Shown here piece after piece: positions 33,848 through 45,522 of a DNA stretch of 64,000 nt; the first letter of the stretch is position 1; every line of letters starts with the position of its first letter. The DNA lies in contig BLJB01000209.1 in the NCBI GenBank assembly GCA_013423325.1, positions 22,138-86,137 on the forward strand. The letters are read 5' to 3'. This stretch comes from Usnea hakonensis (taxonomy: Eukaryota; Ascomycota; Lecanoromycetes; Lecanorales; Parmeliaceae). Made by a program: the position numbers and the translations under genes. Under the pieces are notes generated by a model. It searched no databases. It had not been told where the DNA came from and saw nothing but the letters and a program-made list of their open reading frames with translations.

Positions 33848-35284
33848 ATGGCTGGCCTATACAGGAAGACTAACAGTGAAGGGGTACAGGTCGAAGATAC
33901 TCGAATTGTAGTTGTCATGGTTGGTCTGCCCGCCAGAGGTAAGAGCCTGATAGCTCAAAAAGGTATGTCGCCCTCCTACCATCGACTTTGGCACGAGCTG
34001 AAGCTGACCATAGATAATTGAATCAGTCGTCCGATACCTGCGATGGCTCTCCATCAATGCCAAGGCCTTCAATGTTGGCTCCTACCGCCGGCAGGATACC
34101 CCACAGCCCACAGCCGACTTCTTCGACACAAAAAATAAGGAAGGCGAGCGGATGCGACATGCTGCTGCCGAAGCCGCAGTGAACGACATGCTCAAATGGT
34201 TCAAGACGGACGGGGGAATCGTGGCTATCTTCGATGCTACCAACTCTACAAAGGCTCGAAGACGATGGGTACGTCAACGCTGCGAAGCCAACGGTATTGA
34301 GACACTCTACGTTGAGTCGAAATGTGATTCTGAAGAGACCATCATGGCAAATATAATGGAAGTGAAGACTACATCGCCCGACTACAAAGGCCAAGATCCA
34401 GAAGCGGCTGCACTGGACTTTCGAAACCGGATACGTAATTATGAGAAGGTCTATGAGACGATCGATGAGGATGAAAAGGACTTGACATATGTGAAGCTGA
34501 TCAATGTGGGCAAACAAGTCATCATCAACCAAATTCGGGATTACCTGCAAAGCCGTGTTGTCTACTACCTAATGAATCTCCACATCCGCCCTCGCTCTAT
34601 CTGGCTATCAAGGGTACGTATCCTCTCCTTCACAAAACCAATGCCATTCTGACCCTTATCTAGCATGGCGAGTCCGAGTACAACCTCTCTGGCAAAATCG
34701 GCGGCGACGCCAACATATCAGAACGTGGCGAACTCTATGCCCGCGCGCTCCCCAACCTCGTCGCTTCTTCCGTCGGCGACGACCGCCAGCTGACAATCTG
34801 GACCTCGACCCTCAAACGAACCATCCAAACGGCTCGGTTCCTCGCCGCATCGCCAAACGGGTACGACAAGCTCGAATGGAAAGCCCTAGATGAACTAGAC
34901 TCGGGCGCCTGCGACGGCCTCACGTACCAAGAGATTTCAGACACCTACCCCGAAGACTTCAAAGCCCGAGACGACGACAAGTACAACTATCGCTATCGCG
35001 GCGGCGAATCATACCGCGACGTCGTCATCCGGCTCGAGCCCATCATCATGGAACTCGAGCGCAGCGAGAACATCATCATCGTGACGCACCAGGCCGTCCT
35101 GCGGTGCATCTACGCTTACTACATGAACGTGCCGCAGGAGCAGAGCCCCTGGATGGAGGTGCCCTTGCACACGCTCATCAAGTTGACGCCTAGGGCGTAC
35201 AGTACCGAGGAGCAGCGCTTCAAGGCGAACATCCCGGCCGTCAGCACGTTTAGGAGTAAGGGGAGTACGGCGAAGCATCAGTGA
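33848..35284 (+). CDS. FBP26: 6-phosphofructo-2-kinase / fructose-2,6-bisphosphatase
   Basis: Cytosolic bifunctional enzyme setting the level of fructose-2,6-bisphosphate, the switch between glycolysis and gluconeogenesis. Exons 33848-33962, 34027-34613 and 34664-35284 give 440 residues. The kinase half has the Walker A motif GLPARGKS (about 28-35) and FNVGSYRR. The second intron lies exactly between Ser-Arg and the phosphatase signature, so splicing creates RHGES, with the catalytic His. The general acid Glu (DELDSG) and second His (VTHQAVLRC) are also present, so both activities should be intact. Length is close to yeast Fbp26 (about 450), which suggests that branch. The long N-terminal regulatory extension of Pfk26-type enzymes is absent. 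Paralogue assignment is tentative. Confidence 0.93.
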
Positions 35285-35698
35285 TTGATGGTGGAGCTGG
35301 GAGGGGAACGGGGGGTTGGGGCTGTGGGGGATGAGAGGAGCGTCTTTGCTTTGAGGAATGGAGATGAAAAGCCTTGGAGTCTGGATTGGGGAGGGGGGGA
35401 AGCATTTATAGATCTCGTAGACTCACACACACACGTGCATGGGCAACCGGCGTCGGAAGGAGGCCTGCGGCTTGTGATGGGCTGGAATATTACTATTCAC
35501 ATTCGTCACTAGTATTAACGGGTTGGTTACTTTGAAAATCGTCGAGTGCCCTTGTCCATGTGTGTTTGATTCATCTCTGCTATTGGGTATTATTTTTTGG
35601 GAGTCTCCAGATGATACTCACTTGATATGCTATGCAACTACAACCACCGACTCTCAGACCCCCCACACCCCTTCCTTCCCAAAATTCCCACCAACCAA
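35285..35698. other. Convergent intergenic spacer
   Basis: 414 bp between PFKFB (plus) and the ABC transporter (minus). It contains a CA repeat near 35423-35432 and no gene. Confidence 0.4.
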
Positions 35699-37834
35699 CT
35701 ACCTCACCCCCTCCAACTCCCCAACCCGCCTCTCCATCTCCTCCACCCCCCTCAACCTGCCCTCCAACTCCTCCCTCTCGTCCTCCAACCCCAACCGCCT
35801 CTCCGCGTCCAACGGGCCGAAGAAATAGCCCCCCCGGCCATCAAACTGCAGTATCCACCCATGATACCGCCACAGACTGCGCCGATGCGACACCGTCATC
35901 AGCGTCACGCCCAGCCCCTTGGCCGTGTCGTACATGGTTTTTTCCACCTCCAGCGTCACGGACGAGGTGCACTCGTCCAGGATGGCGTACTGGGGCGAGT
36001 GGTAGAAGAGCCGGGCCATGGCGACGCGCTGCTGCAGGCCGATGGAGAGCGTCGAGGTCCATTCGTCCTCGGCGTCCCAGCCGCCGGGCCGGTCGACGAG
36101 GTGGGCGATGTCGACGGCGTGGAGCCATTTGAGGAGGTCCGAATCCGCGACGCCCCGGGCGCGCATCTGCCGCACCGAGTCCGGGTAGATGATTTGCTGG
36201 CGGAGGGTGCCGCGGGAGAGGTAGGGCCGCTGCGGGATGTAGAAGATGGCGCTGTGGGGCGGTTTGCGGACGGTGCCGCCGTAGACGGGCCACAGCCCGC
36301 CGAGGATGCGGAACAGGGAGGATTTGCCGCAGCCGTTGGGGCCGACGATGAGGAGGTGCGCGCCGGGGCGGACGGAGAAGGTGAGGGCGGGGACGAGCAT
36401 GTCGCCGTTGGGGGAGACGATGGGGACGGAGGTGAATTCGATGTCGGGGCTTTCGATGGTGACGCCGCGGCGTTGGAGGACGGCGGTGTTGGAGGAGGAT
36501 TCGACGGAGGAGATGAGGTTCTTTTCGAAATGGCCGGCTTGGATGTCGTCGATTACGGTGAGCAGAGTGGCTACGCGGGAGGTGTAGCCGGCCAATTCGG
36601 TGATTTCTTTGTAGGAGAACATGACCCGTCCCACGGCGTCGGAGGAGGAGAGCAGCATGCGGCGGTTCGTGACGAAGCTCTCTGTTCGGTCGCCCAGGCC
36701 GTGTAATGTCTGACCTGGGATTTTGAAGAAGACGGGTACGCTGCAGAGCATGAGTCCCAAGGCGCCCCAGAAATATTTTATGACGAAGTCTTCCATGACG
36801 CCGTGGTAGAGGCGGCGGCGAAGTATGCGGTTGACGTGCTTGATGAGGGTGAAGTATCCTTTGTCCAACGTGTCTTTCTCAGCCTCGTGCCCATCGTATA
36901 GCGCAATTTCTTCGCTATAGTCGATCAAGCGCGAGTGTTGGAAGCGGAATTCGCCCTCTAATCGTGCTTCTTCGGCCACATATTTTCCAAATGGAGGCGT
37001 CAGGGCGCGCATAACATTGGCGGAGAGCTGGACGAGCAGACTCATGGCGAACAACCCTTCTCCGCCCACTGATCTTGAGAGCGAGTAGTTGTATATTATG
37101 ATATCCAGCATTGGCTTCGCGAGATTGGAATACAGTTCCGCCAGACTGTTGGAGAATCTCGACACGTCCACTGCGATCAATTGATCTGCGTTCTTAATCC
37201 GATCATCCAGCGCGCTGAGACTGTAGAACGTCATATTGCTCAAGTATTTCTGGTGTAAATGCGTCGTAAGCCGACTCCGATATTGTAACGCCAGCTTGCA
37301 CTGGTGGTACGACAGCATTGAATTTGTAAACGTAGCCGGCACCGCAACAGTCATCCACCACAATAATCCCGTGAAGAACTCCTTCCCCCTCCCACGTACC
37401 AGACTGCTGACAAGTTTCCCATCCAGCTCGGCCACATAGAGACTGATCAACGTCCGTACGACCAAGAAAAAACTATGGCTGATGACGAGCCGCAGTTCTT
37501 TACTTTTCCAGCCAGGTATCACGATCTTGAGCAACCGCCATAGGTTCCGAAAGAACTCGCTGTTCAATTCTACTCGTTTCCTGACGCTGGCGGATGAGGG
37601 CGAGGATGTGGAACCGGAACGTTGAGTACGTAGGATGGCTGCAGAGGCTGCGGCGGCTTTTTGCTCCGAGATGGCGGAGCGGACACGATTAATGAGGGCG
37701 AGCACGAGGGTTACATAGACGGTACGTGATATTTTTCGGCGATGGGTTAGGTAGAGGGACGTTAGGTTGGAGACGAGTTGCGAGAGGGTTTTCTCGGAGA
37801 GGGCAGTGGGGTGAAGCTTGGATTGAGCGGCCAT
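35699..37834 (-). CDS. PXA2: Peroxisomal ABC half-transporter, Pxa2/ALD type (ABCD)
   Basis: Imports long-chain acyl-CoA into peroxisomes for beta-oxidation, as a heterodimer with a Pxa1-type partner. Single exon, 711 residues. Membrane domain about 100-420, with the ABCD EAA-like motif EEIALYDGHEAEK near 306. The ATPase domain has Walker A GPNGCGKSS near 496-504, Walker B YAILDECTSS near 614, and HRRSLWRYH as the switch histidine. The signature loop reads LSIGLQQR instead of LSGGEKQR, as expected for the asymmetric partner of a heterodimer in which one composite ATP site is degenerate. On this basis I favour Pxa2 over Pxa1. A C-terminal Glu/Arg-rich coiled coil closes the protein. The long antisense frame over this gene (35627-36706, plus) is a shadow. 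Confidence 0.9.
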   Translation of the reverse strand: MAAQSKLHPTALSEKTLSQLVSNLTSLYLTHRRKISRTVYVTLVLALINRVRSAISEQKAAAASAAILRTQRSGSTSSPSSASVRKRVELNSEFFRNLWRLLKIVIPGWKSKELRLVISHSFFLVVRTLISLYVAELDGKLVSSLVRGRGKEFFTGLLWWMTVAVPATFTNSMLSYHQCKLALQYRSRLTTHLHQKYLSNMTFYSLSALDDRIKNADQLIAVDVSRFSNSLAELYSNLAKPMLDIIIYNYSLSRSVGGEGLFAMSLLVQLSANVMRALTPPFGKYVAEEARLEGEFRFQHSRLIDYSEEIALYDGHEAEKDTLDKGYFTLIKHVNRILRRRLYHGVMEDFVIKYFWGALGLMLCSVPVFFKIPGQTLHGLGDRTESFVTNRRMLLSSSDAVGRVMFSYKEITELAGYTSRVATLLTVIDDIQAGHFEKNLISSVESSSNTAVLQRRGVTIESPDIEFTSVPIVSPNGDMLVPALTFSVRPGAHLLIVGPNGCGKSSLFRILGGLWPVYGGTVRKPPHSAIFYIPQRPYLSRGTLRQQIIYPDSVRQMRARGVADSDLLKWLHAVDIAHLVDRPGGWDAEDEWTSTLSIGLQQRVAMARLFYHSPQYAILDECTSSVTLEVEKTMYDTAKGLGVTLMTVSHRRSLWRYHGWILQFDGRGGYFFGPLDAERRLGLEDEREELEGRLRGVEEMERRVGELEGVR

Positions 37835-38155
37835 TGAGCCATGTGTTTGTATCTTATGATGAAAGTGTCTGGAAGAACAAATTGGATGAAGTCACGGTGA
37901 GTGAATGTGAATTTGAATATGTTCTAGACTCTAGAGTATTGAACCTCGGAAGGTAAACTAAGATAACCCTAACCCTAAAGATACGAGGAAAGGTCCTTCG
38001 CACAATATCAAAGAGTGTTGGTAAGTTATCAAGCCTCATGCAGGTAGACGGTCAAATCGCTTGGAAACTATAAAATCCCAGAATGACTCCCCATACGGCC
38101 CCCATTTAAGACTACAAATATACTATTTACAACCAATCACCACCACCTTGTAAAC
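37835..38155. other. Spacer upstream of PXA2
   Basis: 321 bp between two minus-strand genes: PXA2 promoter and hydrolase 3' end. It contains a two-copy telomere-type repeat listed separately. Confidence 0.4.
37964..37979. repeat. Interstitial telomere-type repeat (two CCCTAA units)
   Basis: TAACCCTAACCCTAAA lies about 130 bp upstream of the PXA2 start. In fungi such short telobox-like elements occur in promoters and bind Myb-type or general regulatory factors; a chromosome end is not implied. Confidence 0.75.
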
Positions 38156-40355
38156 TCACGGTGTCTGCGTTCCGCTCGTGATTCCCATTAAACCTCCAGT
38201 CAGGCCTTTCATTCTTCTGCCGAGTAGATCATCTTCACTCGCCAAGCTCACCATCGATCTATTTTTTCGCCGGTCACCGTCTTGATGCCTTACTCTCCTC
38301 CCTTTGCCTCTTTTAGGTGGCTTTGGAGCATGTCCATTTGCACCCAGCGAGCTCATCATCAACGGTGACTCGTCGTCTCCCGAACTCTCGGTTGGAGCAC
38401 GATGATGATGGCGATCATCACGAGTGGGCGATGATCCGCGAGTCAATTGGGGAGTATCAGTGCCATCTGAAGCACCGAAGACTTCTTCAGCCCACCGTGC
38501 ACAGCGAAAAACATGCCCCCAGGCTTCAGGGAATATTCCCACAAATTGCAGGAACCCATGGGAAATGCCCGGGATCAACGTCACTTCGACATGATCTCTT
38601 TCATCAAAAACGTCCTTCGCGCTCAGCAAGCTCAGCTCTTTCTTTTGCACGAACATGTTATGCTTGGCGTGACGTAGACGCCCAGCGAAAATCACAGTAT
38701 CATCGACAAGAGGGTCTCGCTCGCCAGTCAGAAAGAAGGTCTTGGGAAAGTGGGCAATTAGAGCTTCGGGGGCTAGCAACGGAGAGAGTAGGTAATCGGT
38801 ACTAAAGTCAGGCCGATTATGAGGACCAACATAAAGGATAATCATAGCGCGCATCATCTCAGGAGTGAGTATGCGATCGTTGAAGTAGGAAATCATGGAG
38901 GAGACAGCAAGGCGGGTTTTGAGAACTCTAGGCTTAGACGATGCCAGGCTTGCAGTATGGTGAGCGACGGTAGCTGCAGCCTCTTTATTGGTCGGAGGTC
39001 TCACTGGTGTATCAGATCTCTGACTGGCGTCTATGCGGTCGACATCAGCAGTAGCACGCTCAGATGACATGCGTTCCTCTGCTTCGTCGTCTGAAGGAAG
39101 TGGGGTTTCTGGTGTCAGCCTATAGTAGTCCTCGCTCTTCCTCCGGAGCACGTCTCGATTAGTCTTCCGCGTCCGCTGGTCTTGGATAAGAGCCATTTGA
39201 TCATCTGTCATCCAATTACCTATATTCATGTCCAAACTTGGATATATCAGAATCAGACCTTCTGGGACAGGCAGTGATTCCTGTCCGTGCCATCGCTGAG
39301 GGTCAGTACCAGCGGACTGCAGTATCATGAGCACAACTCCGGTAGCGAAATTTCCGCCAGCACTATCACCTGTAAGGACGATTCGTGGTGCCGTTTGCCC
39401 AGCCAATCCAATGCACCGGCCCTGAGTCACCACCAGAGTGTGATACACGTCGTAGCATTCATTCAGAGCATACGGATATGGATACTCCGGAGCCTTTCTA
39501 TAGTCCAAACTCAGAACGGGCAGACCGGTTCTACCAGACCACGCCATCAGCTTGTCATCATGGTGCCTCGGAGTCATCGCCACATAGCCTCCTCCGGGAA
39601 TATCCAGAATGACCTTTGTATGATTCTTGAGCGCAGATAATGGACCGTCAAAGTAAAGCCATGCATTGACAGGTTCCTTGTAGGAGGATTCTACTGGTCT
39701 GGGAATCCGTATGGCCCGCGGTGGATATCGTGAGAACTTCGGCCTCAATAATTTCGTGATGAACGAGAGATACGGTGTGGTAGATTTGTTCCACGAGACT
39801 CTGAGGTGATCCACCGTGAGCGTACCTCTAACTTTCCGAACCTTTTCATCGGCTTGCTCTGCAGCAAGAAGGTAATGTCCTGTAAATATGATGGAAGCCA
39901 AATCTCTTAACCACTTCCTCCGTATTTTCATAGCGGTCCAAAATCCCGCATCCAAGGCTGTCGTTATCCATGTTGCTCGGAAATAAGACCTGCTATAGAG
40001 ATTTGCCAAAGGCTCGGGACTTTCTAGCGCAAACAGCTTGGCGAAGTTGCGGCATATGTATAGGTAGAGTAGGGTTATGACTACTGTCTGCCAGCCGGTA
40101 AGGCGTTTGGAGAGGTAGACAGAAAGCTTACGGAGGATCGGAGGGCCATGGTTGTTGCCTCTGCGAGCCGTCAGAGTTTGGGCATGGATGTCGTATATGG
40201 AGACGGCCCACCTTAGCAAATACAACGACCAAAAGGATACAACAGCAAAGACCTGGATCTTACGAAACTGGACCGATGGGCGGCCCAGAACATGATCTGC
40301 GTGACGGGATGAGCTTGGCTTATTGAATCCACACCCGGTAACTCTTACCTATCAT
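38156..40355 (-). CDS. Hormone-sensitive-lipase-like alpha/beta hydrolase
   Basis: Predicted membrane-associated esterase or lipase. Exons from the start: 40349-40355 (only ATGATAG) and 38156-40296, joined by a 52-nt intron (GTAAGA..CACGCAG), giving 715 residues beginning MIDHVLGRPS. Without the tiny exon the long frame has no ATG near its start. N-terminal hydrophobic segments (about residues 17-35 and 70-85) suggest membrane anchoring. The hydrolase part shows the HSL-type oxyanion GGGY (237-240), nucleophile GDSAGG (Ser314), Asp in GERDPLVDD and His in ISHGF, so the triad is complete. An acidic, Ser-rich insertion (about 395-455) interrupts the fold and the C-terminal about 110 residues are basic and low-complexity. 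Substrate unknown; steryl-ester or lipid hydrolysis is inferred. Confidence 0.88.
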
Positions 40356-41771
40356 CCCTTTCGAGCGGATACGCCGGCACACAGGACACAGTCACGGCCT
40401 TCTACCTGCCTCAGACGTGGAAGGAAAAGGTCCTTTAATGTAATGTGCTTTTGATACGCAGGCCGGTAGAACCAGGGAAAGCGAAAAGCGTGGTATACCC
40501 AAGTGTACCCGTGACCAAAGACTCCTGTAGGGGGGCGGGGTGGAGAACAGCCGGTTTCGGCTATGAGAGGGTCTTCTAGGATGAGAGGTTAGGAGCGATT
40601 CAGCCGTGATCGAAGACTTCCATAGAGCTGCTGTCGGGGCATCTCCGCAGTACCCAACATGTGACATACAGGAAGACAGTCATGCGAAATCGCAAAGAAA
40701 GTAATGATAGGGCATAAGGAATGCAATGATTGAAGGACAATCTTGAATTTGAAAACATGGGGAAATAGTTGCCTCGGCTGTCGGCGGAACAGGGAACATT
40801 CCTCCGGCTTTTTAGCGTACTCAGATCTACATACATCCTTGGCACCTGTTTTTAAAGCGTCCAATAAAAACCTTGGTTTGGGTCCATCTTTGCTTTGATG
40901 AGAGAAGAGAGGTCGTCGGTCTTGATCTCAAGTCGAACGAGTTACTGAGACGCAGTATTCAACGAGCAATCTTGCCTAGGCTTTCAAGCTCTGTCCTAGC
41001 TTTGATTCTCTCTTACTTTGACAGCTCTGGAGTAGTAGCAATGAAAAAAATGGACTTGTGAGGGAAACTTTTGTACCATTTTTCATACTCTCAAGGAATC
41101 GGAATCAATTATACGACGTTGACAGAGCTGGACATATTGTAGTCTCCCTAGCATGGAGATTGCTGGGGTGAAGAAATTCAATTGCAATGAACACGTTCAT
41201 CGTAATGGTGAGAATCATCTGCTGAATTGTAAAGATGATCTGTGTCCGATGTTCACCATAACATCTGTCTGATGTGGCAATCCGCGACCTGGCAGAATGG
41301 ACTCCTTAACGAAGCGGCTACGCTTGCAGGAGTCCGGAGCTGCTGCTGTCAATGAAAAAGCGGACACCGCATTGTGAAAGATTTGTGGAGTCAGAAGTTT
41401 CAGCTGGAGGGGAAGAGGAGGGCGAGCTTTCTGGGATTGGGGATGGGGAGGATGGGGGGTTCCGGCTAGATGGTCGAACGCACTAGAAACCTCTGCGATG
41501 GAGAAAAGGGTAGGTGTTTGATTGGATGAAGACGCAGGGGAAGAGAAGTAGGGCAAAGGAAAGGGTGGGGATGACAGGAAGTGACATCACTCACCTGAGG
41601 GTTGTTCCGCTTGGTAGATGCCTCGTGAAACCGTGATGCGATCTGTGACATATAGTCTTAGCGGGAAAATCAATTTCGTGTGTATTCGAGACACCAAACG
41701 AAAAGAAAGTCTTGCAAATGAGCTAGAATCAAGAACACCTTCCCCTGTCATGGTACCCAAGAGTGGTCATA
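40356..41771. other. Intergenic region
   Basis: 1.4 kb between divergent genes. Contains the hydrolase promoter. No frame has convincing support, and no repeat stands out. Confidence 0.4.
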
Positions 41772-42458
41772 ATGCTGCTTCACAGATTTGTCAATCTTCC
41801 GTCAGTAGCATCAGCTGTCGCTTCCCAAGAAATCACGTACAATTGCGAAACCTACGACCCCATACAACACCAAGCCTGCGAAGCCCTGCTATTTGGCGTC
41901 AGGGTATCCAGCGCCGGCGCCATCTTCAACATTGACACCGATGAATCCGTCAACCCTAAATCGACGCCTAGGTACAGCCCATTCAACACCAAAACATTGA
42001 ATAATCGTGTGAATACCGGCGCTGACTCCAGCAGACAATGGTCGAGAACCTCAGGACAAGGTTCCAAGATTCGACTTCCTAATTCATTGAGCACCGGTGT
42101 TCCTGGTCTAAGCTCTGGAACCTTGTCTGGCGAAGGATTTACCAATGAACTCAAAGATGGGGGATTTTTTAGCGGAGGTTACGGTCAGGACCGCGGCAAC
42201 ATCAACATCGCGAAATTGGGAGGCACCGTTCACGCGTACAGCAATGGCAATGGAGCCGATGGTGCCAGCCACCACGGCGGCGAGGGGACGAGAAAGGCTA
42301 GCATTGATGAGTCCAATGTCGATAACCAGAATACCGGTAGCCGCATCACAACTGGTAGGGACGGCACTCCCGGTAGCAATAATACTGTCGCAATCACTCA
42401 AGGCTCAAGCACCACAGGTAGCAGCTCAATTGTCCAGGGAGCCCAAGCCGAAGCATAA
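41772..42458 (+). CDS. Hypothetical Gly/Ser/Asn-rich protein
   Basis: Open frame of 228 residues from the ATG at 41772. After a weakly hydrophobic N-terminus (MLLHRFVNLPSVASAVAS) comes a short segment with two cysteines (YNCETYDPIQHQACEALLFG), then a long Gly/Ser/Asn/Thr-rich tail with no hydrophobic core. It could be a secreted or surface protein whose signal exon I have not found, or a spurious frame. No motif recognised. Confidence 0.4.
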   Translation: MLLHRFVNLPSVASAVASQEITYNCETYDPIQHQACEALLFGVRVSSAGAIFNIDTDESVNPKSTPRYSPFNTKTLNNRVNTGADSSRQWSRTSGQGSKIRLPNSLSTGVPGLSSGTLSGEGFTNELKDGGFFSGGYGQDRGNINIAKLGGTVHAYSNGNGADGASHHGGEGTRKASIDESNVDNQNTGSRITTGRDGTPGSNNTVAITQGSSTTGSSSIVQGAQAEA

Positions 42459-42871
42459 GATAGCCAAAAACGGAATACAGCGTCGCTTTGGAGCACCCTG
42501 GTGCGGATGACCTCAGTATCAGTGCTGGTGATGATCTTAGTCGTTCGCGTTGTGATGATGGTGGCCAGAGGTTAATTGCAGCTTGGTATGTAACGGGAAG
42601 CGGCTTCATACCTGCCTTGTTCAAAAGCGCTTTCCATGTTCTGTGGCGGCGGCAGGATCTTTGTATGTCAATCGGTCATACTTTGTATCCTCTTGAGGAG
42701 GCTGGTTAGTGCCATTTGGTATGTCTTATGAGAGAATGACTGTCCGAAAATCCTGATGTTGCATCTCGCTTTTCATTCGTTCCCTGGCTTGAAAAACTTC
42801 ATGATCTCTCACACTAAGGGAGTACGATACATAGCCAACGAGATACAAAAAATTAGCCTATGAATATCATA
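42459..42871. other. Convergent spacer
   Basis: 413 bp between the Gly/Ser-rich frame (plus) and the transporter (minus). No gene seen. Confidence 0.35.
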
Positions 42872-44280
42872 CTATGGCTGCTTCTTCTGGATGGTCCTCC
42901 ACAGTGGCAACAGTAACAACGCCCCGACCAACAAAGTCACTCCACTGAAAATTTGGAGCCCAAGAAAATTTCCATTGGAAGTATCCGAGATTGCCGCTGC
43001 GATTGGAGTTCCTAGCAGGAATGCGAAGGCAGTCGTTCCCCATAGCATTCCCATCCTAGTGCCGATAACATTTGGCGAAGGGCAGAACAATGGGACAACA
43101 GCAGGCGGGAAGACTGTCAGTGGGCCTGAGATAAATCCGTAAAGGACCACAAAGGTAACGAAACCTCCGAATGTACGGATAGCAGCCCAAGCCAGGCATA
43201 AGATACCAGCAGCCACACTACACATGACCCAAGGTAGCATTACTGTCATGCGAGCTGCAACCACAGGACCCAAAATTCTTCCGAAGAACGAAGATGAATT
43301 GAGTATGATAAGAAGATCCAGCGACTTTTTTCGCGACAGCCCCAGGGCTGTCTGAGCAAAGACTGGAATGAAGAAAACAGGGGTGAAATATCCAAGGAAC
43401 CTAAAGAATCCTCCGATGCACAGCGTCAGGAAAGGAATCTCTTTCCAGGCACGTAAATCAACGAGTGCTCGTCGTTTACCACTGACTTGGACAGTTCGAG
43501 ACAGGGTCATGGGGATAGCAATAGTAAACCCACCAAGTACGACAAATCCCATGATGCGGGTCGTCCACGCATAGCCGACGCTGCTTATCAAACGCTGGAA
43601 GATGAGGTTGAAAGCCACAGCACCTCATTCGGCATCAGCTTTAAGTACTCGCAGGAGCAAAAACAGAAAGAGTACCTATACTTGTGCCCGAGGTCACAAT
43701 CGCCACCGCAATCTGTCGTTTTGTCGTAAAAGATGCCGCGGTAAGAGCCAGACTGGGTACATACACAATGCCGCCGCCAAGACCTAGACAAACGCCCTGT
43801 GCGAGGAATATCTGGTAGTAGTGATTCGCAAAGCTCAACGTTATCATTCCGAGCACAGTTAGAAAAGCGCCGAGGCATAAAAGTGTCCGGTGATAACCCA
43901 TATCAAATACAGGTCCAGCGAAGATACCAGTGAACATAACCAGAAAGCTTTGAACCGTCCCGATCCAGGAGATGCTTGAGGCGGAGTATTCTTTCAGTAG
44001 AACGGTCTGGTAATAAGACTGGAAAGCGCCGAAAGAAAGAAGAAGGCCCCTGTGGAGTGAATGTCAGGAGAGGGTGGTAAGGGCTTGATTTGAACTGAGC
44101 GAACCATGTGACGCAGAATATCAGGAAAGAGCCCAGGACCTGAAGCCAGGCTCGCCAGCCGCCATTGGGAGCCTGTAATTGTCGCGCCTTTTCCAGACCA
44201 ATTACCCCGATGTTATCGGGCTTCGTTGTCGGAGAGGATTCCTGAGCTTGACTTTGTTCGCCACTTGTAGCTGGGTCCAT
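42872..44280 (-). CDS. MFS transporter, monocarboxylate-transporter (MCT) type
   Basis: Exons from the start: 44105-44280, 43676-44049, 42872-43623, giving 433 residues and about twelve membrane segments. The start GGWRAWLQVLGSF is the usual MCT-family opening before helix 1. Splicing across the first intron restores VTWGLLLSFGAFQSYY; MFTGIFAGPVFDMGYHRTLL and LGLGGGIVYVPS follow. The second intron uses a GAG acceptor (weak) but restores frame. Fungal members carry monocarboxylates, riboflavin or secondary metabolites across the plasma membrane; the substrate here is unknown. It is divergent from the T-C NRPS-like gene, 1.24 kb away, which makes a functional link, such as product or precursor transport, a reasonable inference. 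Confidence 0.88.
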
Positions 44281-45522
44281 GGCCCAAAGATGCCAAGGAC
44301 AACAGAACCAGGGTTATTTGATTCGGGTCACAAACAACATTAGGGACTTGTTGAGATGTGGAAAAACCAACTTCGTGTCGCAGGTTGGCTGGAAGGCATT
44401 ATCGAAGGACAAGGTAAGTATGTCAGAACAAGGAGTGGCAATTTTGGACAGTCGTCCATTACTCTGAAGTCATCAATAATGGTGGAGCGTGCGAGGAAGC
44501 CCATGCACGATCAAGTCCGAGCGTTAGCGTCAGTTCTTTTGCATTTCTCTTCATACCTACTTTCTTTATCCCTGACTTCTTCCAATGATAGTCTATCGTG
44601 CCATTGCAGAACCATAAGTTAAGACCGTAGATCACTAACGGTGTCCGGCATAGAGTAGTCTAGACTCTGTGCTCTACTGCAGTCTATTGTAGATCTTACC
44701 TTAGAGTATCAGTATCATGCATGTGGTCCGGGGCGGATATGCTCGGTGCGGACCACAAAACTACAAGCGCAACCTTGCGATGCACCCTAAACTTAAACTA
44801 GGTAGGTAACTGCTAGTAATCTTACTACTCTAGAGTACTCCCTCGTCATTCTTTTCCTACCACCAGTGCTACTACCCATATCATCATCATTGCTAATCAA
44901 TTTTTTGCCATTGCTAGCAGCCTATCGTCCCACTATATTACTTTGCTATCTCTTAGCCTTCTTCTCATCCTCTTTGTCTTTGTCATGAACTCGAAGACCT
45001 TCTCAAGTCCTCACGATCATGGACAAGATTGTTCGATAGTCTGGAACGTTATACTTGTCCGTTCTATCATAGACGAGTCACGAGATCGAATTGAGGTTGA
45101 CTGAAAGTCCCTCTTTGGGCCAACATGGGGCAGAAGCGGAGGGTATCGGTGTATTAAAAGCCCCGCATTAGTGGTAGAACGGCGTCCTTCTCCCTCTAAT
45201 TATGCCTACAACATATATACTAATCCATGGGACGGTGCAAGCGATGGGACGGTATTTGCCAATAGGACCACTATGGCGCGACCATGAGAAAGTAAATCTT
45301 TCATGGGCAGCTGCTTACCTATAGCCGTGACGGCGTATCCATGGAAGTCGATGACGCACTGCTGTGACGCAACATAGGTCTGGTTCGACCGACCAGTGCT
45401 AATAATCAATGTTGCCCTCAAGTCATGGTCGAGAGCATTGCCTCAGGATCAACACTTCTTGCGCCGAACCAGACAATCTCTCCTTGATTGTTCCTGTTTT
45501 TCAGTCCAATAGAAGATAAAAC
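44281..45522. promoter_or_regulatory. Divergent promoter region, transporter and T-C protein
   Basis: 1.24 kb. It contains perfect palindromes AGTCTAGACT (near 44660) and ACTCTAGAGT (near 44829), motif copies CTTACCTTAG (44695-44704) and CTAGGTAGGTAAC (44798-44810), and pyrimidine-rich leader-like sequence. I found no adenylation-domain remnant on either strand (no A3-, A5- or A8-like motif). Confidence 0.45.

Noticed and set aside
35627..36706. 359-codon plus-strand frame
   Set aside because: Antisense shadow of the GC-rich ATPase part of the PXA2 gene; composition is Gly/Asp/Val-biased with no motif.
44281..45522. Adenylation-domain remnant upstream of the T-C protein
   Set aside because: No A-domain core motif was found on either strand, and the ATG at 45523 directly begins a normal carrier domain.
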